Assembly: GCF_000161795.2 (NCBI RefSeq)
Contig: NZ_CP006882.1
Location: forward strand, 1,984,001 to 2,048,000
Origin: Synechococcus sp. WH 8109
Lineage (GTDB): Bacteria > Cyanobacteriota > Cyanobacteriia > PCC-6307 > Cyanobiaceae
Length of the DNA stretch: 64,000 nt
Direction: 5' to 3'
The notes beneath the pieces were generated by a model. The model ran no database searches. It was not told where the DNA came from and was given only the letters and a program-made list of their open reading frames with translations. Made by a program: the position numbers and the translations under genes. Each line of letters begins with the position of its first letter. Positions within the stretch are counted from its first letter, which is position 1. Positions 51,559 to 62,269 of this stretch are shown here, one piece after another.

Positions 51559-52164
51559 TCATGATTTTGGTAGCTGTTGCAACAAGAACCCCACCACCTG
51601 CTCTAGGCCTTCCCCGCTTTGGAGATTGGTGAAACACCAGGGCCGCTCGCCACGCATCCGCAGGGTGTCCTGTTCCATCACCGAGAGATCGGCACCGACC
51701 TGGGGAGCTAGATCAATCTTGTTGATCACCAGCAGATCAGAGCGGGTGATGCCTGGGCCTCCCTTGCGAGGGATCTTGTCGCCAGCTGCCACGTCAATCA
51801 CATAAACGCAGAGATCCACCAGTTCCGGGCTGAAGCTCGCCGCCAGGTTGTCGCCACCGCTTTCAACCAGAACAAGATCCAGATCCGGAAACTGCGCCTC
51901 CAGCTCTGCCACAGCGGCTCTGTTGATCGAACAGTCTTCGCGGATCGCCGTGTGAGGGCAACCACCGGTCTCGACCCCACGGATCCGCTCGGGATCCAGT
52001 GCACCGGCACGGGTGAGGAACTGGGCATCCTCCTGGGTGTAGATGTCATTGGTGACCACCGCGAGCTGCAGGTCGTCACGCAAGCGGCGACAGAGCGCCT
52101 CCACCAGTGCGGTCTTGCCGGATCCCACAGGACCCGCCACCCCCAGTCGCAGTTTGCTGCTCAT
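51559..52164 (-). CDS. ureG: Urease accessory GTPase UreG
   Basis: A GTPase that drives nickel insertion into urease, 201 residues. The P-loop is [10 protein letters not shown] (11-20). The nickel-binding CPH motif is in [16 protein letters not shown]. Other G motifs are [15 protein letters not shown] and NKIDLAP. The start overlaps the ureF stop by one base (TGATG). The urtA gene follows in the same direction after about 120 bases. Confidence 0.97.
   Translation of the reverse strand: MSSKLRLGVAGPVGSGKTALVEALCRRLRDDLQLAVVTNDIYTQEDAQFLTRAGALDPERIRGVETGGCPHTAIREDCSINRAAVAELEAQFPDLDLVLVESGGDNLAASFSPELVDLCVYVIDVAAGDKIPRKGGPGITRSDLLVINKIDLAPQVGADLSVMEQDTLRMRGERPWCFTNLQSGEGLEQVVGFLLQQLPKS
51570..51583 (-). 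promoter_or_regulatory. Possible NtcA box upstream of urtA
   Basis: On the minus strand the sequence is GTTGCAACAGCTAC, matching the NtcA core GT-N10-AC and differing from the full consensus GTA-N8-TAC by one base. It differs by only one base from the perfect box at 57540. It lies inside the end of ureG, about 130 bases before the urtA start. No clear -10 box was found at the ideal distance. Confidence 0.45.
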
Positions 52165-52835
52165 CAGCTTCGAAACAGGCGTGAATACAGCTCAGCATGG
52201 GCAAGCTGAGCCATGCCCGCACCCACACCACTGCTCCAGAGCTGCTGCGGATCGGCCACCTGAAGCAACTGCGCTTGCAAGGCAATCAGCGGCAGCAGCC
52301 GTTGTTGCAACACCTGTGCTCGGGATGGCCCCAACGGCAGCAGCCGCACGGAGGCACTGAGCTGGTTGGCAACCCAGCCGTAGAGGTACCCCTCCACCAT
52401 GTCTCCCGCTGGAACCGACAAGCCCACAGCGGCCCAGGCCCAGGCCGCTGGCCAGCTCAAGACCACAGGTTCAGGCAGGTCCTGGCCCATGTCAGACATC
52501 AACTGCAGCAGCGACATCCCCATCTGACGCTGCTGAGCTCGCAACTCCGCGGCTTCACGGGTGGCCAACAGCCAACCATCCAGATCGATCAAACGCTCCT
52601 TGGCCGCAACATCGGCCTGGGTTGACCACCCCACCAAAGCCTCCGCAAAAGGCCTCAACGCCGCGGCTTCTAGCCTCACTGCGCCCCGTTGCAGTTCAGC
52701 CTCCAACCAAGCCTGAATGGCCTGCTCATCGGCGATGGATCCCGCCTGAATCAACACCTCCAGGCCCTCTGAATAGCTGAAGGCACCCACAGGCAGGGCC
52801 GGGCTGACCAGTTGCAACAAGGCCAGGGAAGTCAT
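52164..52835 (-). CDS. ureF: Urease accessory protein UreF
   Basis: A helical chaperone that forms the UreD-UreF-UreG activation complex, 223 residues. Family features are [20 protein letters not shown] near the N-terminus and the central [19 protein letters not shown] segment. The ATG overlaps the ureE stop (ATGA), and the stop overlaps the ureG start by one base. Confidence 0.94.
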   Translation of the reverse strand: MTSLALLQLVSPALPVGAFSYSEGLEVLIQAGSIADEQAIQAWLEAELQRGAVRLEAAALRPFAEALVGWSTQADVAAKERLIDLDGWLLATREAAELRAQQRQMGMSLLQLMSDMGQDLPEPVVLSWPAAWAWAAVGLSVPAGDMVEGYLYGWVANQLSASVRLLPLGPSRAQVLQQRLLPLIALQAQLLQVADPQQLWSSGVGAGMAQLAHAELYSRLFRS

Positions 52836-53284
52836 CCGTGCTGATGGCCTCCGTAGGCGCCGCCCTCGGGGGCAAACGGCTGGAGACAGGGGCTGACCGT
52901 CAATCCACGCCCTTCCAGCATCGTGGCGAGAACGGAATCCTCAGGCAGCAACAGCTCTTTCTCATGGAGCTCCAGGGCGACATGGCGATTGCCCAGGTGA
53001 TAAGCCGCCTGCAACAGCTCCAGGGGATGCGACCCCTGCACCCGAAGCAAAGCTTCCGGCGCTGCCGTCACCTCCACAACGGTCGACCCGGACTGATCCC
53101 CCAGCAGATCACCAGGCTGCAGCGATCCCTCACGGGGCAACTGCAGCAGCACCGGACGACCACAGGAGGTGGTGCGACGACCTCGAAGCACCGTGCGCTC
53201 CTCGGCCGTTAACGGCAACTGCAGGGTTGCCTTGACACTGCTGCTCTGCAAGCGCTGCCCCAGCACGACCACCGCATCCGTCAC
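52832..53284 (-). CDS. ureE: Urease accessory nickel chaperone UreE
   Basis: A nickel-binding metallochaperone of 150 residues. The N-terminal peptide-binding domain (TAEERTVLRGRRTTSCGRPV) is followed by the metal-binding domain with QAAYHLGNRHVALELHEKEL. The C-terminus is short, with only a few histidines (YGGHQHG), unlike the His-rich tail of Klebsiella UreE, so storage capacity is probably low. GTG start. It is divergent from ureD, with about 105 bases between them. Confidence 0.94.
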   Translation of the reverse strand: MTDAVVVLGQRLQSSSVKATLQLPLTAEERTVLRGRRTTSCGRPVLLQLPREGSLQPGDLLGDQSGSTVVEVTAAPEALLRVQGSHPLELLQAAYHLGNRHVALELHEKELLLPEDSVLATMLEGRGLTVSPCLQPFAPEGGAYGGHQHG

Positions 53285-53341
53285 CTGCGCCTCCTCTCCA
53301 GTTCCTTCAAGAAAGCGTGCCGATCAATCACCCGCTCTTTG

Positions 53342-53355
53342 GTGTGCATTGCTAC
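53342..53355. promoter_or_regulatory. Possible NtcA box between ureE and ureD
   Basis: GTGTGCATTGCTAC matches GT-N10-AC and keeps one perfect half (TAC) with one mismatch in the other. It lies in the divergent ureE/ureD region, 35 bases before ureD ATG. No -10 box is obvious for either direction, so the call is weak. Confidence 0.3.
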
Positions 53356-53389
53356 AGAGTCGAAGGCGGTGGCGGCGGAGCGTGAGCCC

Positions 53390-54325
53390 ATGCAACGTCT
53401 TGATCCTTGGCACGGCCGCTGCGACCTGCAGTTTCATGCCACCAACGACAGCACCCGACACCAGGGGGGCTGCACAGCTCCGTTCAAGTTGCTCCGCAGT
53501 GAACGCGGTGATGACGGACGCTGTGAGCTGCCGGTGCTGCATACCGCTGGAGGCCTGGTGGGCGGCGATCAACTCAGCCTGGACATCAAGCTTGAAGCGA
53601 ACAGCCGCTGCCTGATCACCAGCGTGGCGGCGCAGAAGGTTTATGGGTCGATCGGCCGCAGCCGCCTGCAACCCGAGGGTTGCTTTGCCCATCAACAGGT
53701 GCGCTGCTCGCTGGCCAGCGGCAGTGATCTCGAATGGCTGCCACAGGAACTGGTGCTGTACGCCGATGCCTTGTTCGAGCAGCAGCTGACGGTGACCCTG
53801 CCCCAGGACGCGTCCTTTCTCAGCGCAGAGATCGTGCGCTTGGGCAGAACGGCCGCCGGTGAAACCCTGGAGCAGGGACGGTGGCAGTCGAGCCTCACCA
53901 TTCAGCGCCGCGCGGCCAACAGCTCAACCTGGGAGCTAGCGGATCGCGTGGAACTCGGCAGCGCCAGCCTGGACAGCCCACACGGGTTGGGAGGCGCCCC
54001 GGTGTTTGGAACACTGGTTTGGGCCGCACCGATGGCCATGGGTGCCGAAACAACAGCAACGCTGCTGGAGGGAGCGCGGGCCGACCGAGAGGGTCTGACG
54101 GGAACGATGCGCTGCGGTGCCCTCAATCAGGGCCTGATCGCCCGCTATTCCGGCGATTCGAGCCGCGACGCCCGCTTTTGGTTCAGCCGAATCTGGGAAC
54201 GGACGCGAACGCTCCGGGGCCTGACACGGCCTCGCATCCCCAGGGTCTGGCCCCTGCAGGAACAGCCTCTGCGCCGACAAACGTCCACTGTGAACGCTTT
54301 CGATGCTGTAGCGGAGACAGACTGA
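53390..54325 (+). CDS. ureD: Urease accessory protein UreD
   Basis: A scaffold protein that binds the urease apoenzyme and conducts nickel from UreG, 311 residues from ATG 53390. Family features are the opening KLLRSERGDDGRCELPVLHT, then AGGLVGGDQLSLDIKLEANS, ITSVAAQKVYGS and WLPQELVLYADALFEQQLTV. An upstream in-frame TTG at 53339 would add 17 weakly conserved residues and is less likely. It is followed by ureA after 18 bases. Confidence 0.95.
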   Translation: MQRLDPWHGRCDLQFHATNDSTRHQGGCTAPFKLLRSERGDDGRCELPVLHTAGGLVGGDQLSLDIKLEANSRCLITSVAAQKVYGSIGRSRLQPEGCFAHQQVRCSLASGSDLEWLPQELVLYADALFEQQLTVTLPQDASFLSAEIVRLGRTAAGETLEQGRWQSSLTIQRRAANSSTWELADRVELGSASLDSPHGLGGAPVFGTLVWAAPMAMGAETTATLLEGARADREGLTGTMRCGALNQGLIARYSGDSSRDARFWFSRIWERTRTLRGLTRPRIPRVWPLQEQPLRRQTSTVNAFDAVAETD

Positions 54326-54343
54326 AGAAGACCGAGCTTCGCC

Positions 54344-54646
54344 ATGCATCTCAGTCCCCAGGAAAAGGACAAGCTCCTGATCGTGACCGCAGCACTGCTT
54401 GCCGAGCGGCGCTTGAACCGTGGCCTCAAGCTCAACCACCCCGAAGCGGTGGCCTGGCTGAGTTTTCTGGTGCTGGAAGGCGCCCGTGACGGCAAGAGCG
54501 TGGCGGAGCTGATGCAGGAAGGCACCACCTGGCTGCGTCAAGACCAGGTGATGGAGGGCGTGCCCGAGCTCGTCCATGAGGTGCAGATCGAAGCCGTCTT
54601 CCCCGATGGCACCAAGCTCGTCACCCTGCACGACCCGATTCGCTGA
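54344..54646 (+). CDS. ureA: Urease gamma subunit
   Basis: The smallest structural subunit, 100 residues. It opens with [20 protein letters not shown] and contains [20 protein letters not shown], then [16 protein letters not shown] and [13 protein letters not shown], all diagnostic. Separate gamma and beta genes show the bacterial three-subunit form. Confidence 0.98.
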   Translation: MHLSPQEKDKLLIVTAALLAERRLNRGLKLNHPEAVAWLSFLVLEGARDGKSVAELMQEGTTWLRQDQVMEGVPELVHEVQIEAVFPDGTKLVTLHDPIR

Positions 54647-54656
54647 GGCAGAACCC

Positions 54657-54977
54657 ATGGCACCTCTCATTCCAGGAGAACTGCTTCCTGAACCCGGTGA
54701 ACTGGAGCTGAATGCAGGCCGACCCGTCACCACGGTGAGCGTCTCCAACAGCGGCGACCGGCCGGTACAGGTGGGCTCTCATTTCCATTTCGCCGAAGCC
54801 AACGCCGCCCTGCAGTTCGACCGGGCCGCAGCCCGCGGACAACGGCTCGACATCCCCGCCGGCACCGCCATCCGCTTCGAACCCGGCGACAGTCGCGACG
54901 TGAACCTGATTCCCTTCGCCGGTGCGCGACGCGTCATCGGCTTCAACGGCCAGATCAACGGACCCCTCAACGCCTGA
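54657..54977 (+). CDS. ureB: Urease beta subunit
   Basis: A 106-residue structural subunit from ATG 54657, 10 bases after ureA. It opens [20 protein letters not shown] and includes [20 protein letters not shown], then [20 protein letters not shown] and [12 protein letters not shown]. It is followed by ureC after three bases. Confidence 0.98.
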   Translation: MAPLIPGELLPEPGELELNAGRPVTTVSVSNSGDRPVQVGSHFHFAEANAALQFDRAAARGQRLDIPAGTAIRFEPGDSRDVNLIPFAGARRVIGFNGQINGPLNA

Positions 54978-54980
54978 CCC

Positions 54981-56686
<1,706 letters not shown>

Positions 56687-56690
<4 letters not shown>

Positions 56691-57445
56691 GCCCCACGCT
56701 GTTGGTGGTCCAACACGTTGACCACGAAGACGCCGCACTGGTGGGAGAACTGGCGCGACAACGGGGCCTGACCCTCGAGCTCCTGAGGCCCGACCGGGGC
56801 GATCCGCTCCCAGATCCCAGGGCGTGTGCGAACAGCATCGCCCTTCTGCTCGGTGGTCCGATGAGCGTGAACGAACGCGACCAACCGGGCATGGCTTGGT
56901 TGCGGCAGGAACTGGACTGGCTTACGGCATGGCACCAGCAACGCCAACCGGTGCTGGGCATCTGCCTGGGGGCACAGCTCTTGGCTGTTGCTGCAGGGGG
57001 CAGCGTGCAACCCCTGCAGGTGGGAGCACCACCACAACAGCTAAAGGAACTGGGCCTCGGCGCAATCCACTGGGTCGCGGATCCGTGCGATGAGGTTCTG
57101 CTCAAAGAGCAATCAGGAAGCAGCTTGGTGCTGCATTGGCATGGCGATCGAATCCAACTGCCGGCTGATGCAACCCTGCTGGCTTCTTCGCTGCACTGTG
57201 CGGAACAGGTGTTTCGCATCGGAGCCCACGCCATTGGCCTGCAATGCCACCTCGAGGTCGACGGTGATGCGCTTGAGCGCTGGATCGCCAACGACCACGA
57301 TTACGTGGTGAGTGCCCTTGGACCTGAAGGACCCGTTCGCCTGAGCCAGGACTGGCGCAGGCTGGGCGCCACGCTCCAGAAACAAGGCCGAGACTTCTTC
57401 AATGCTGCGCTCGATCAGCTGATTGAGATCAGCAAAGCCCGCTAA
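56687..57445 (+). CDS. Class I glutamine amidotransferase (GuaA-GATase-like)
   Basis: A 252-residue stand-alone class I glutamine amidotransferase resembling the N-terminal domain of GMP synthase. The nucleophile is Cys93 in [11 protein letters not shown], the oxyanion glycine pair is GGPMS (56-60), and His/Glu are in [11 protein letters not shown]. Proteins of this kind may act as gamma-glutamyl peptidases or transfer ammonia to an unknown acceptor. The TTG start overlaps the ureC stop (TTGA), so it is likely cotranscribed with urease. A role in nitrogen metabolism is inferred from that. Confidence 0.82.
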
Positions 57446-57539
57446 TTCCTACGGACAAAAATAAACAAAACCAAAAACTTTTCTGAAGAGGTATCAGCCT
57501 GAACACCACTTTGCAATCCGCGGGAGCTTCAATATTTCC

Positions 57540-57553
57540 GTAGCAACAGCTAC
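57540..57553 (+). promoter_or_regulatory. Perfect NtcA-type box
   Basis: GTAGCAACAGCTAC is an exact GTA-N8-TAC consensus site for NtcA, the nitrogen regulator of cyanobacteria. It directly follows a possible -10 element (CAATAT, 57530-57535) and overlaps the likely transcription start, which would suit repression rather than activation. Confidence 0.75.
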
Positions 57554-57554
57554 C

Positions 57555-57616
57555 GATCGTTCACTTCGCATCGCGCGAAGCGCAGTTCGCCTCAGGCCAT
57601 GGAACGGGGACCTGAG
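57555..57616 (+). promoter_or_regulatory. Probable glutamine riboswitch (downstream-peptide type)
   Basis: The region can fold into a multi-stem junction. Outer stem: CGTTC (57558-57562) with GAACG (57602-57606). Inner hairpin: CTTCGC (57564-57569) with GCGAAG (57575-57580). A competing repeat CTCAGG (57591-57596) / CCTGAG (57611-57616) gives an alternative fold. The conserved-looking strings CGTTCA and GCAGTTCGCC, and the position before a short YRG-motif gene, fit the glutamine type II (downstream-peptide) riboswitch of picocyanobacteria as I remember it. No covariance search was run. Confidence 0.6.
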
Positions 57617-57637
57617 CTTGCTTCGAGGACCATCTCA

Positions 57638-57805
57638 ATGACCACCCTTCTCTACCGCGGTCATCAGTACCAGCAAAACAACGCCACTCAGGGCAAGCCC
57701 GGTGTGCAGCTGGTCTACCGCCGCAACGTGTACCAAGCCCGTCAAATCAGCATCCACCGCACTCCGGTGCAGCTCGTATACCGCGGGGTGGGCTACACGC
57801 GCTAG
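57638..57805 (+). CDS. DUF4278 small protein, PirA-like
   Basis: A 55-residue protein with the DUF4278 hallmark YRG motif twice (TLLYRGHQY at 4-11 and QLVYRGVGY at 46-53) and a related central YRRNVYQA. ATG 57638 (MTTLLYRG) is preferred over ATG 57599, which would put 13 residues inside the leader RNA. Known family relatives include PirA of Synechocystis (about 51 residues), a PII-interacting regulator of arginine synthesis. The preceding NtcA box and probable glutamine riboswitch support a nitrogen-status role. Identity as PirA is inference. Confidence 0.78.
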   Translation: MTTLLYRGHQYQQNNATQGKPGVQLVYRRNVYQARQISIHRTPVQLVYRGVGYTR

Positions 57806-57885
57806 AGCAAATACTCAATCTGTAGCAACTCGAACATTCCACTTGCACGGATTGAGGCGTAATAGATCCAGCTTCAGCAACGACG

Positions 57886-58104
57886 TTGGATCTCATCACT
57901 ACCCGCCTCGACCAAGGTCTCGTACAGGTGAATCCCTCCAGCGTGCATGGCGTGTTCTGGCTGCAAACGCACTTTCCAGCTCAAGACTGGGATGCCCTGC
58001 TGTCTGGACAAGCTGCCTTCGGCATGGATTGCATCGACGATCTGATCAGTGATGCACGCGAAGCTGGCTTGAATGTGGAGTGGGAAGCATCCGTCCCCAG
58101 CTGA
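57886..58104 (+). CDS. Small conserved-looking hypothetical protein
   Basis: A 72-residue acidic protein from TTG 57886: TRLDQGLVQVNPSSVHGVFW, then AQDWDALLSGQAAFGMDCID and REAGLNVEWEAS. It has no recognised domain but reads like a folded small protein. It lies 80 bases after the DUF4278 gene, and a TAATAG element is seen just before it. A strong terminator follows at 58121, so this could be the last gene of the DUF4278 transcript. Confidence 0.6.
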   Translation: MDLITTRLDQGLVQVNPSSVHGVFWLQTHFPAQDWDALLSGQAAFGMDCIDDLISDAREAGLNVEWEASVPS

Positions 58105-58120
58105 ATTCACTTGAATTCTA

Positions 58121-58157
58121 AAAATCCCTTCACACTCCCGTGTGCAGGGATTTTTTA
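58121..58157. terminator. Bidirectional rho-independent terminator
   Basis: Two-part hairpin: outer arms AAATCCCT/AGGGATTT, inner arms CACAC/GTGTG, loop TCCC. It is followed by six T on the plus strand and by TTTTTAG on the minus strand. It separates the plus-strand gene ending at 58104 from the minus-strand DUF1028 gene ending at 58181. Confidence 0.85.
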
Positions 58158-58180
58158 ATAGGACAGACGAAAGTGAATGC

Positions 58181-58855
58181 TCAAGCCACCAAGCGGTTGA
58201 GCATGGGCAATTCAGACAGTTCATCCCTCCACTGCTGGGCCCAAAGATCCTGACTGCGCTCGTACACCTCCATCAACTGCTCCACGGCGCGCTCGTGAAA
58301 ATCAACGCGCAGATCCAACAACGGGAACGCAGCTTCGCCACTCACCTGCACAGCCGCTGAGGTGCAGAGGTTGGAACGGTGATCACCACCAGCCGCTTCC
58401 CCAGCTTGAAGAGCCATCATTAGGCGACGGCCCAGTTTCAAGCTGGGGTCGCTGGTGAGGAAGGCCTGCTGCATAGCCGCCAACACGGCCTCATCCGCTA
58501 AGCAATTGCCAGCAACAGAGAGGTCACGCTGATGGCGATGCCCTGCCCAAGAGCCGCAATCCTGGCCCGTCCAACAGGCCGTGCGACCGTCCAGGTCAAT
58601 CAGGTGAAACTGACGCCGATCACGATGCTGATCATCGGCAAGAAGGCTGGCCAGAACGCTCTCAGCATCCGAACTCTGCTCCAGACGCTCCAGGCCACAA
58701 ATCCCCAAGTACGGATTGGTGTGGGCCTGGGTGGCGACAGCACCAACCCCCGCGCGGATATGGGGGACGGTGGATCCAACGGCCATATGACAGGTGGCCA
58801 CACCCACTCCAAAACGACCGTTGTTGGGATCACGGGCCAGGATTGAAAAGGTCAC
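58181..58855 (-). CDS. DUF1028 family protein (Ntn-hydrolase-like)
   Basis: A 224-residue protein of the DUF1028 family. It opens with TFSILARDPNNGRFGVGVAT, then AVGSTVPHIRAGVGAVATQA, QAHTNPYLG and the later AGNCLADEAVLAAMQQAF. The family resembles Ntn-hydrolases and is often found beside amidohydrolases of purine, pyrimidine or peptide breakdown. The GTG start overlaps the stop of the M20 hydrolase gene (GTGA), which strongly suggests joint function. The exact reaction is unknown. Confidence 0.82.
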   Translation of the reverse strand: MTFSILARDPNNGRFGVGVATCHMAVGSTVPHIRAGVGAVATQAHTNPYLGICGLERLEQSSDAESVLASLLADDQHRDRRQFHLIDLDGRTACWTGQDCGSWAGHRHQRDLSVAGNCLADEAVLAAMQQAFLTSDPSLKLGRRLMMALQAGEAAGGDHRSNLCTSAAVQVSGEAAFPLLDLRVDFHERAVEQLMEVYERSQDLWAQQWRDELSELPMLNRLVA

Positions 58856-60141
58856 GGCAGCTGACGGTCAAGCCGCAGCAACGTTTCCAGCAGCACCGCG
58901 GTACCTGCACAGCACTGCTCATCGCTGGTGAACTCTGCAGCGGAATGACTCAAGCCCCCCTTACTGGGCACAAAAATCATGCCCATCGGCCAGCGACGGC
59001 CGACCTCCTGGGCATCGTGGCTGGCTCTGCTGGGGAGATGGCTGTGGGACAGGCCGAGATCGGCTGCGGCCTCAGTGATCGTGGCCATCACCACAGCATC
59101 AGCAGGGGTGGGATCAGTGCTGAACTGGGGATCCACCGCAATCGGACAGCCCGTTTCAGCACCGATGCGTTCCACCTGCTGCATCAACTCCTCCACCAAC
59201 TGATCAAGAACGGTCGGATCAACGTCCCTTAGGTCAACGGTCAGGGCGACAGCGCCAGGGACAACATTGGCTGCATTGGGCCAAACCTCCAGTCGACCCA
59301 CCGTCGCCACCGGATCTCCGGGATGACGGGAGGCCATGGCCTCGACGGCAAGAACAAGACGCGAGGCCGCCACGAGGGCGTCCTGTCGCAGCCCCATCGG
59401 TGTCGTGCCGGCGTGGTTGGCCTGGCCCTGCACCTTGATGCTGAACCGACGCTGACCAACAACACCCTCCACAACACCAATGGCATCACCGCGTTGCTCG
59501 AGAACACCGCCCTGCTCAACGTGCAATTCCAGGAAGGCGGCATAGGCCTCATCGGAGCGTCGGGCCGAGGCCAAGGAGGGCCAATGCCCGCCGATACGCG
59601 CCAGATTGTCCTGAATCGGCTGGCCATTGCTGGTAGCAAAACTCTCAGGGTCATCGGAGGCCGTGCCCGTCAAACCCTTGCAGCCCACCATGGTCGACTC
59701 CTCGTCGGCAAAGGCGATCAACTCGATGCCATGTCGCAGGCGCAGGCCCTGGTCTTGAAGAGCGCGGCAGGCTTCCAGACCGGCCAAGACTCCCAGGGCC
59801 CCATCAAAACGTCCACCGGTGGGAACCGTGTCGAGGTGAGACCCGGTGACCAAAGCAGGACAATCGGGATCAAGGCCTTCAAGGCGTCCGATCAAGTTGC
59901 CAGCAGCATCGACCCGCACCTGCATGCCGAGCTGCTTCATCCAATGGGCCAGCAACTCACGGCCCTGCACATCCTCAGGCGAGAACCCGCGTCGACAAAC
60001 GCTGCCATCGGGCTTGGCACCAATTCTGGCCAGCTGCTCAATCGTTTCAACCAAACGATCACGGTTTGGTCGCGCGGCAACTTCGCTTGGCTCGATCCCG
60101 GTTGCGGATTTAGTCGGAGAAGCCGAGATGAGCGTGGGCAA
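58852..60141 (-). CDS. M20 Zn-dependent amidohydrolase (allantoate amidohydrolase / N-carbamoyl-amino acid hydrolase type)
   Basis: A 429-residue enzyme of the AllC/HyuC/beta-ureidopropionase group, which cleaves carbamoyl or ureido groups, releasing ammonia and CO2. Metal ligands are His102 (TGSHLDTVPTGG), Asp113 (GRFDGALG) and Glu147/Glu148 (FADEESTMVGCKG). The dimerisation and substrate part has LELHVEQGGVLEQRGDAIGV, then GQANHAGTTPMGLRQDAL. The choice between allantoate, N-carbamoyl amino acid and ureidopropionate cannot be made from sequence alone. It is coupled to DUF1028 and 94 bases downstream of the AsnB-like gene. Confidence 0.85.
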   Translation of the reverse strand: MPTLISASPTKSATGIEPSEVAARPNRDRLVETIEQLARIGAKPDGSVCRRGFSPEDVQGRELLAHWMKQLGMQVRVDAAGNLIGRLEGLDPDCPALVTGSHLDTVPTGGRFDGALGVLAGLEACRALQDQGLRLRHGIELIAFADEESTMVGCKGLTGTASDDPESFATSNGQPIQDNLARIGGHWPSLASARRSDEAYAAFLELHVEQGGVLEQRGDAIGVVEGVVGQRRFSIKVQGQANHAGTTPMGLRQDALVAASRLVLAVEAMASRHPGDPVATVGRLEVWPNAANVVPGAVALTVDLRDVDPTVLDQLVEELMQQVERIGAETGCPIAVDPQFSTDPTPADAVVMATITEAAADLGLSHSHLPSRASHDAQEVGRRWPMGMIFVPSKGGLSHSAAEFTSDEQCCAGTAVLLETLLRLDRQLP

Positions 60142-60235
60142 TGCCGTGACCTTCGTTTCAAACGGAGGTCAATATTCACCCGAAAACCCGCGGAGCCTTG
60201 TAGCTAGCGCAACGATTTAACCCTGACCAAAGAAT

Positions 60236-62260
60236 TCAAACGGGCATCAGCACCCGCCAGCCCAGACGGTCAGCCTCCCGACGGGCCAGGGCTGGCACGT
60301 CTTCGGCCACAAACATGCGGTGCAGCATCTGCACACCCAGCAGGTGGTTGATCACCGCATCCATCTGCACACGCTCCGCATCAGTGGTAGCCGGGTCCTC
60401 ATGACGCGCAAACAAGGCACGCACTCCGGCTTTGCTCAACAAACCAGCGGCATCGATCACCTCATCACTGAGGTAGTCGTCGGCGAGCTGCTTCATCTGC
60501 TCCCACTTCTCAGGCTCTGTGTGGGCTGGCGGCGCCATGAAGGCGAACTTCTCACGCCGATACAACACCTCCGGCAACAGGCCCGCCATGGCTTCCCGCA
60601 GCACGTATTTCTCGGTTTTCCCCTTGATCCGCAGTTCGGGCGGCACCTGCACCGCTACTGCTGCCAGATGATGATCCAGGAAGGCTGGTCGTGCCTCCAT
60701 GGAATTGGCCATGTCGACCCGGTCGCCACCCCAGGTGAGGATCTGGCCCTCCAGCATGGTCTTGATCCAGACGTACTGGGCCTTGTCCAGGGCATGGCGC
60801 CCGTCCAGTTGATCCGCATCCAGTTGCTCGGCAATCGCCTTGCCCGGGGAGTAATCCTTCAGGGCTTCGGCATGGGACTGCGCCAGAAGCTCAGGCACCA
60901 AGGGCGCGCAGGCCAGCCACGGCTGCAGACAGCTGGGGGTGAAGCCGACCACCGCATCGAGATCGGGATCATCCACCTGGTTTTCAGCCAGCATCGCCCC
61001 TTGAACCAGGGCATTGGACTGCTGCAAAAGACTTTCCCAGCTGGCGCGCTCCTCCCGCGGCAGGTCATCCAAACCGTGCAGGAACATGTCGCGGCGAAAT
61101 GCGGGATAGCCGCCGAACAGCTCATCTGAGCCTTCACCGGTCATCACAACTTTGTAGTCCACATCGTTGACGTGGCGGCTCATCAAGAACTTCGCCACCG
61201 CCAAGGTGTTGTAGATCGTTCGCTCGGCATGCCAGATGGTGCGCTCCATATGGCCATAGAGCTCCTGGCCCGAAAGACGCATCAGATCCTGCTCAGCCCC
61301 CGTGGCCTCGGCCATCTCCCGGGCGATCGGCGACTCGTCGTAACGGGCGTCATCAAATCCGATCGTGAACGCCTTCACCGGTGCCTGGCTGACGGCTGAC
61401 GCCAAGCCGAGGATCGAACAGCTGTCGATGCCGCCGGAGAGGTAACAACCCACGGGCACGTCGGCCACCATGCGCAGCTCAACGGCCTCCAGCAACGCCG
61501 CACGAACGGCAGCGATGTGCTCGGCCTCAGTTCGGTTGGAGTCCCGCTCGTCTTTACGCGGAAAGTCGACATCCCAGTAGGTGGACTCCGATACCTCCAG
61601 CCGCCCACTCACCCGTTGCACCTTCAGCACATGGCCGGGCTTCACCTGGTGCACCCCCGCAAAGGCTGTGGTGCCGGGGACCATGGTCTGCATCAACTGG
61701 TGGAAGAGACCTTCCGAGGTGAAGCGTCGCTCCACCGCCGGATGGGCGAAGAGCACCTTCAACTCGGAACCGAACACCAGCCCCTCGGGCGTCATCGCCC
61801 AGTACTGCGGTTTAATGCCGAAGCGATCCCTCACTAGGTAGAGGCAGTCCTCTGCCCGATCAAACAAGGCGAAGGCGAACTCACCGCGCAACAGAGGCAG
61901 GGTCGCCTCTAACCCCTGGCGTTGGTAGAGCCGAAGCAGGATCTCTGAATCACTCTTGCTGCTGAAACGCACCCCTTGGGCGGTGAGGTCAGCCCTGATG
62001 CGCTGGAAGTCGTAAAACTCACCGTTGTGGGCCATCAGCACCTCACCGTCATCGGTGAGGAAGGGCTGCCGAGCCCGCGACTCGTTCAGGTCAATGATCG
62101 AAAGGCGCGCATGGCAGAAGCCGACGCCGGCCTGATCGAGCACCTCAACCCCGAAGCCGTCGGGCCCGCGATGGGCCTGGATCGCCGCCATGTTGACCAG
62201 CAGCTGGCGATCCACCGTCTGTTGACGGTCTGCATTGAAAACACCTCCGATTCCACACAT
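60236..62260 (-). CDS. asnB: Asparagine synthase (glutamine-hydrolysing) AsnB-like
   Basis: A 674-residue class II glutamine amidotransferase. The N-terminal nucleophile is Cys2 (MCGIGGVFNA), with HNGEFYDFQRIR and LRGEFAFALFDRA in the glutaminase domain. The synthetase domain has the PP-loop SGGIDSCSILGLA and GEGSDELFGGYPAF. It is longer than E. coli AsnB (554), as is common for the bacterial AsnB type used both for asparagine and for other amidations. It starts nine bases after an ATCase-like transcarbamylase. Plain asparagine synthesis is the default reading; amidation of another acid cannot be excluded. Confidence 0.88.
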   Translation of the reverse strand: MCGIGGVFNADRQQTVDRQLLVNMAAIQAHRGPDGFGVEVLDQAGVGFCHARLSIIDLNESRARQPFLTDDGEVLMAHNGEFYDFQRIRADLTAQGVRFSSKSDSEILLRLYQRQGLEATLPLLRGEFAFALFDRAEDCLYLVRDRFGIKPQYWAMTPEGLVFGSELKVLFAHPAVERRFTSEGLFHQLMQTMVPGTTAFAGVHQVKPGHVLKVQRVSGRLEVSESTYWDVDFPRKDERDSNRTEAEHIAAVRAALLEAVELRMVADVPVGCYLSGGIDSCSILGLASAVSQAPVKAFTIGFDDARYDESPIAREMAEATGAEQDLMRLSGQELYGHMERTIWHAERTIYNTLAVAKFLMSRHVNDVDYKVVMTGEGSDELFGGYPAFRRDMFLHGLDDLPREERASWESLLQQSNALVQGAMLAENQVDDPDLDAVVGFTPSCLQPWLACAPLVPELLAQSHAEALKDYSPGKAIAEQLDADQLDGRHALDKAQYVWIKTMLEGQILTWGGDRVDMANSMEARPAFLDHHLAAVAVQVPPELRIKGKTEKYVLREAMAGLLPEVLYRREKFAFMAPPAHTEPEKWEQMKQLADDYLSDEVIDAAGLLSKAGVRALFARHEDPATTDAERVQMDAVINHLLGVQMLHRMFVAEDVPALARREADRLGWRVLMPV

Positions 62261-62269
62261 CAGATCGCC

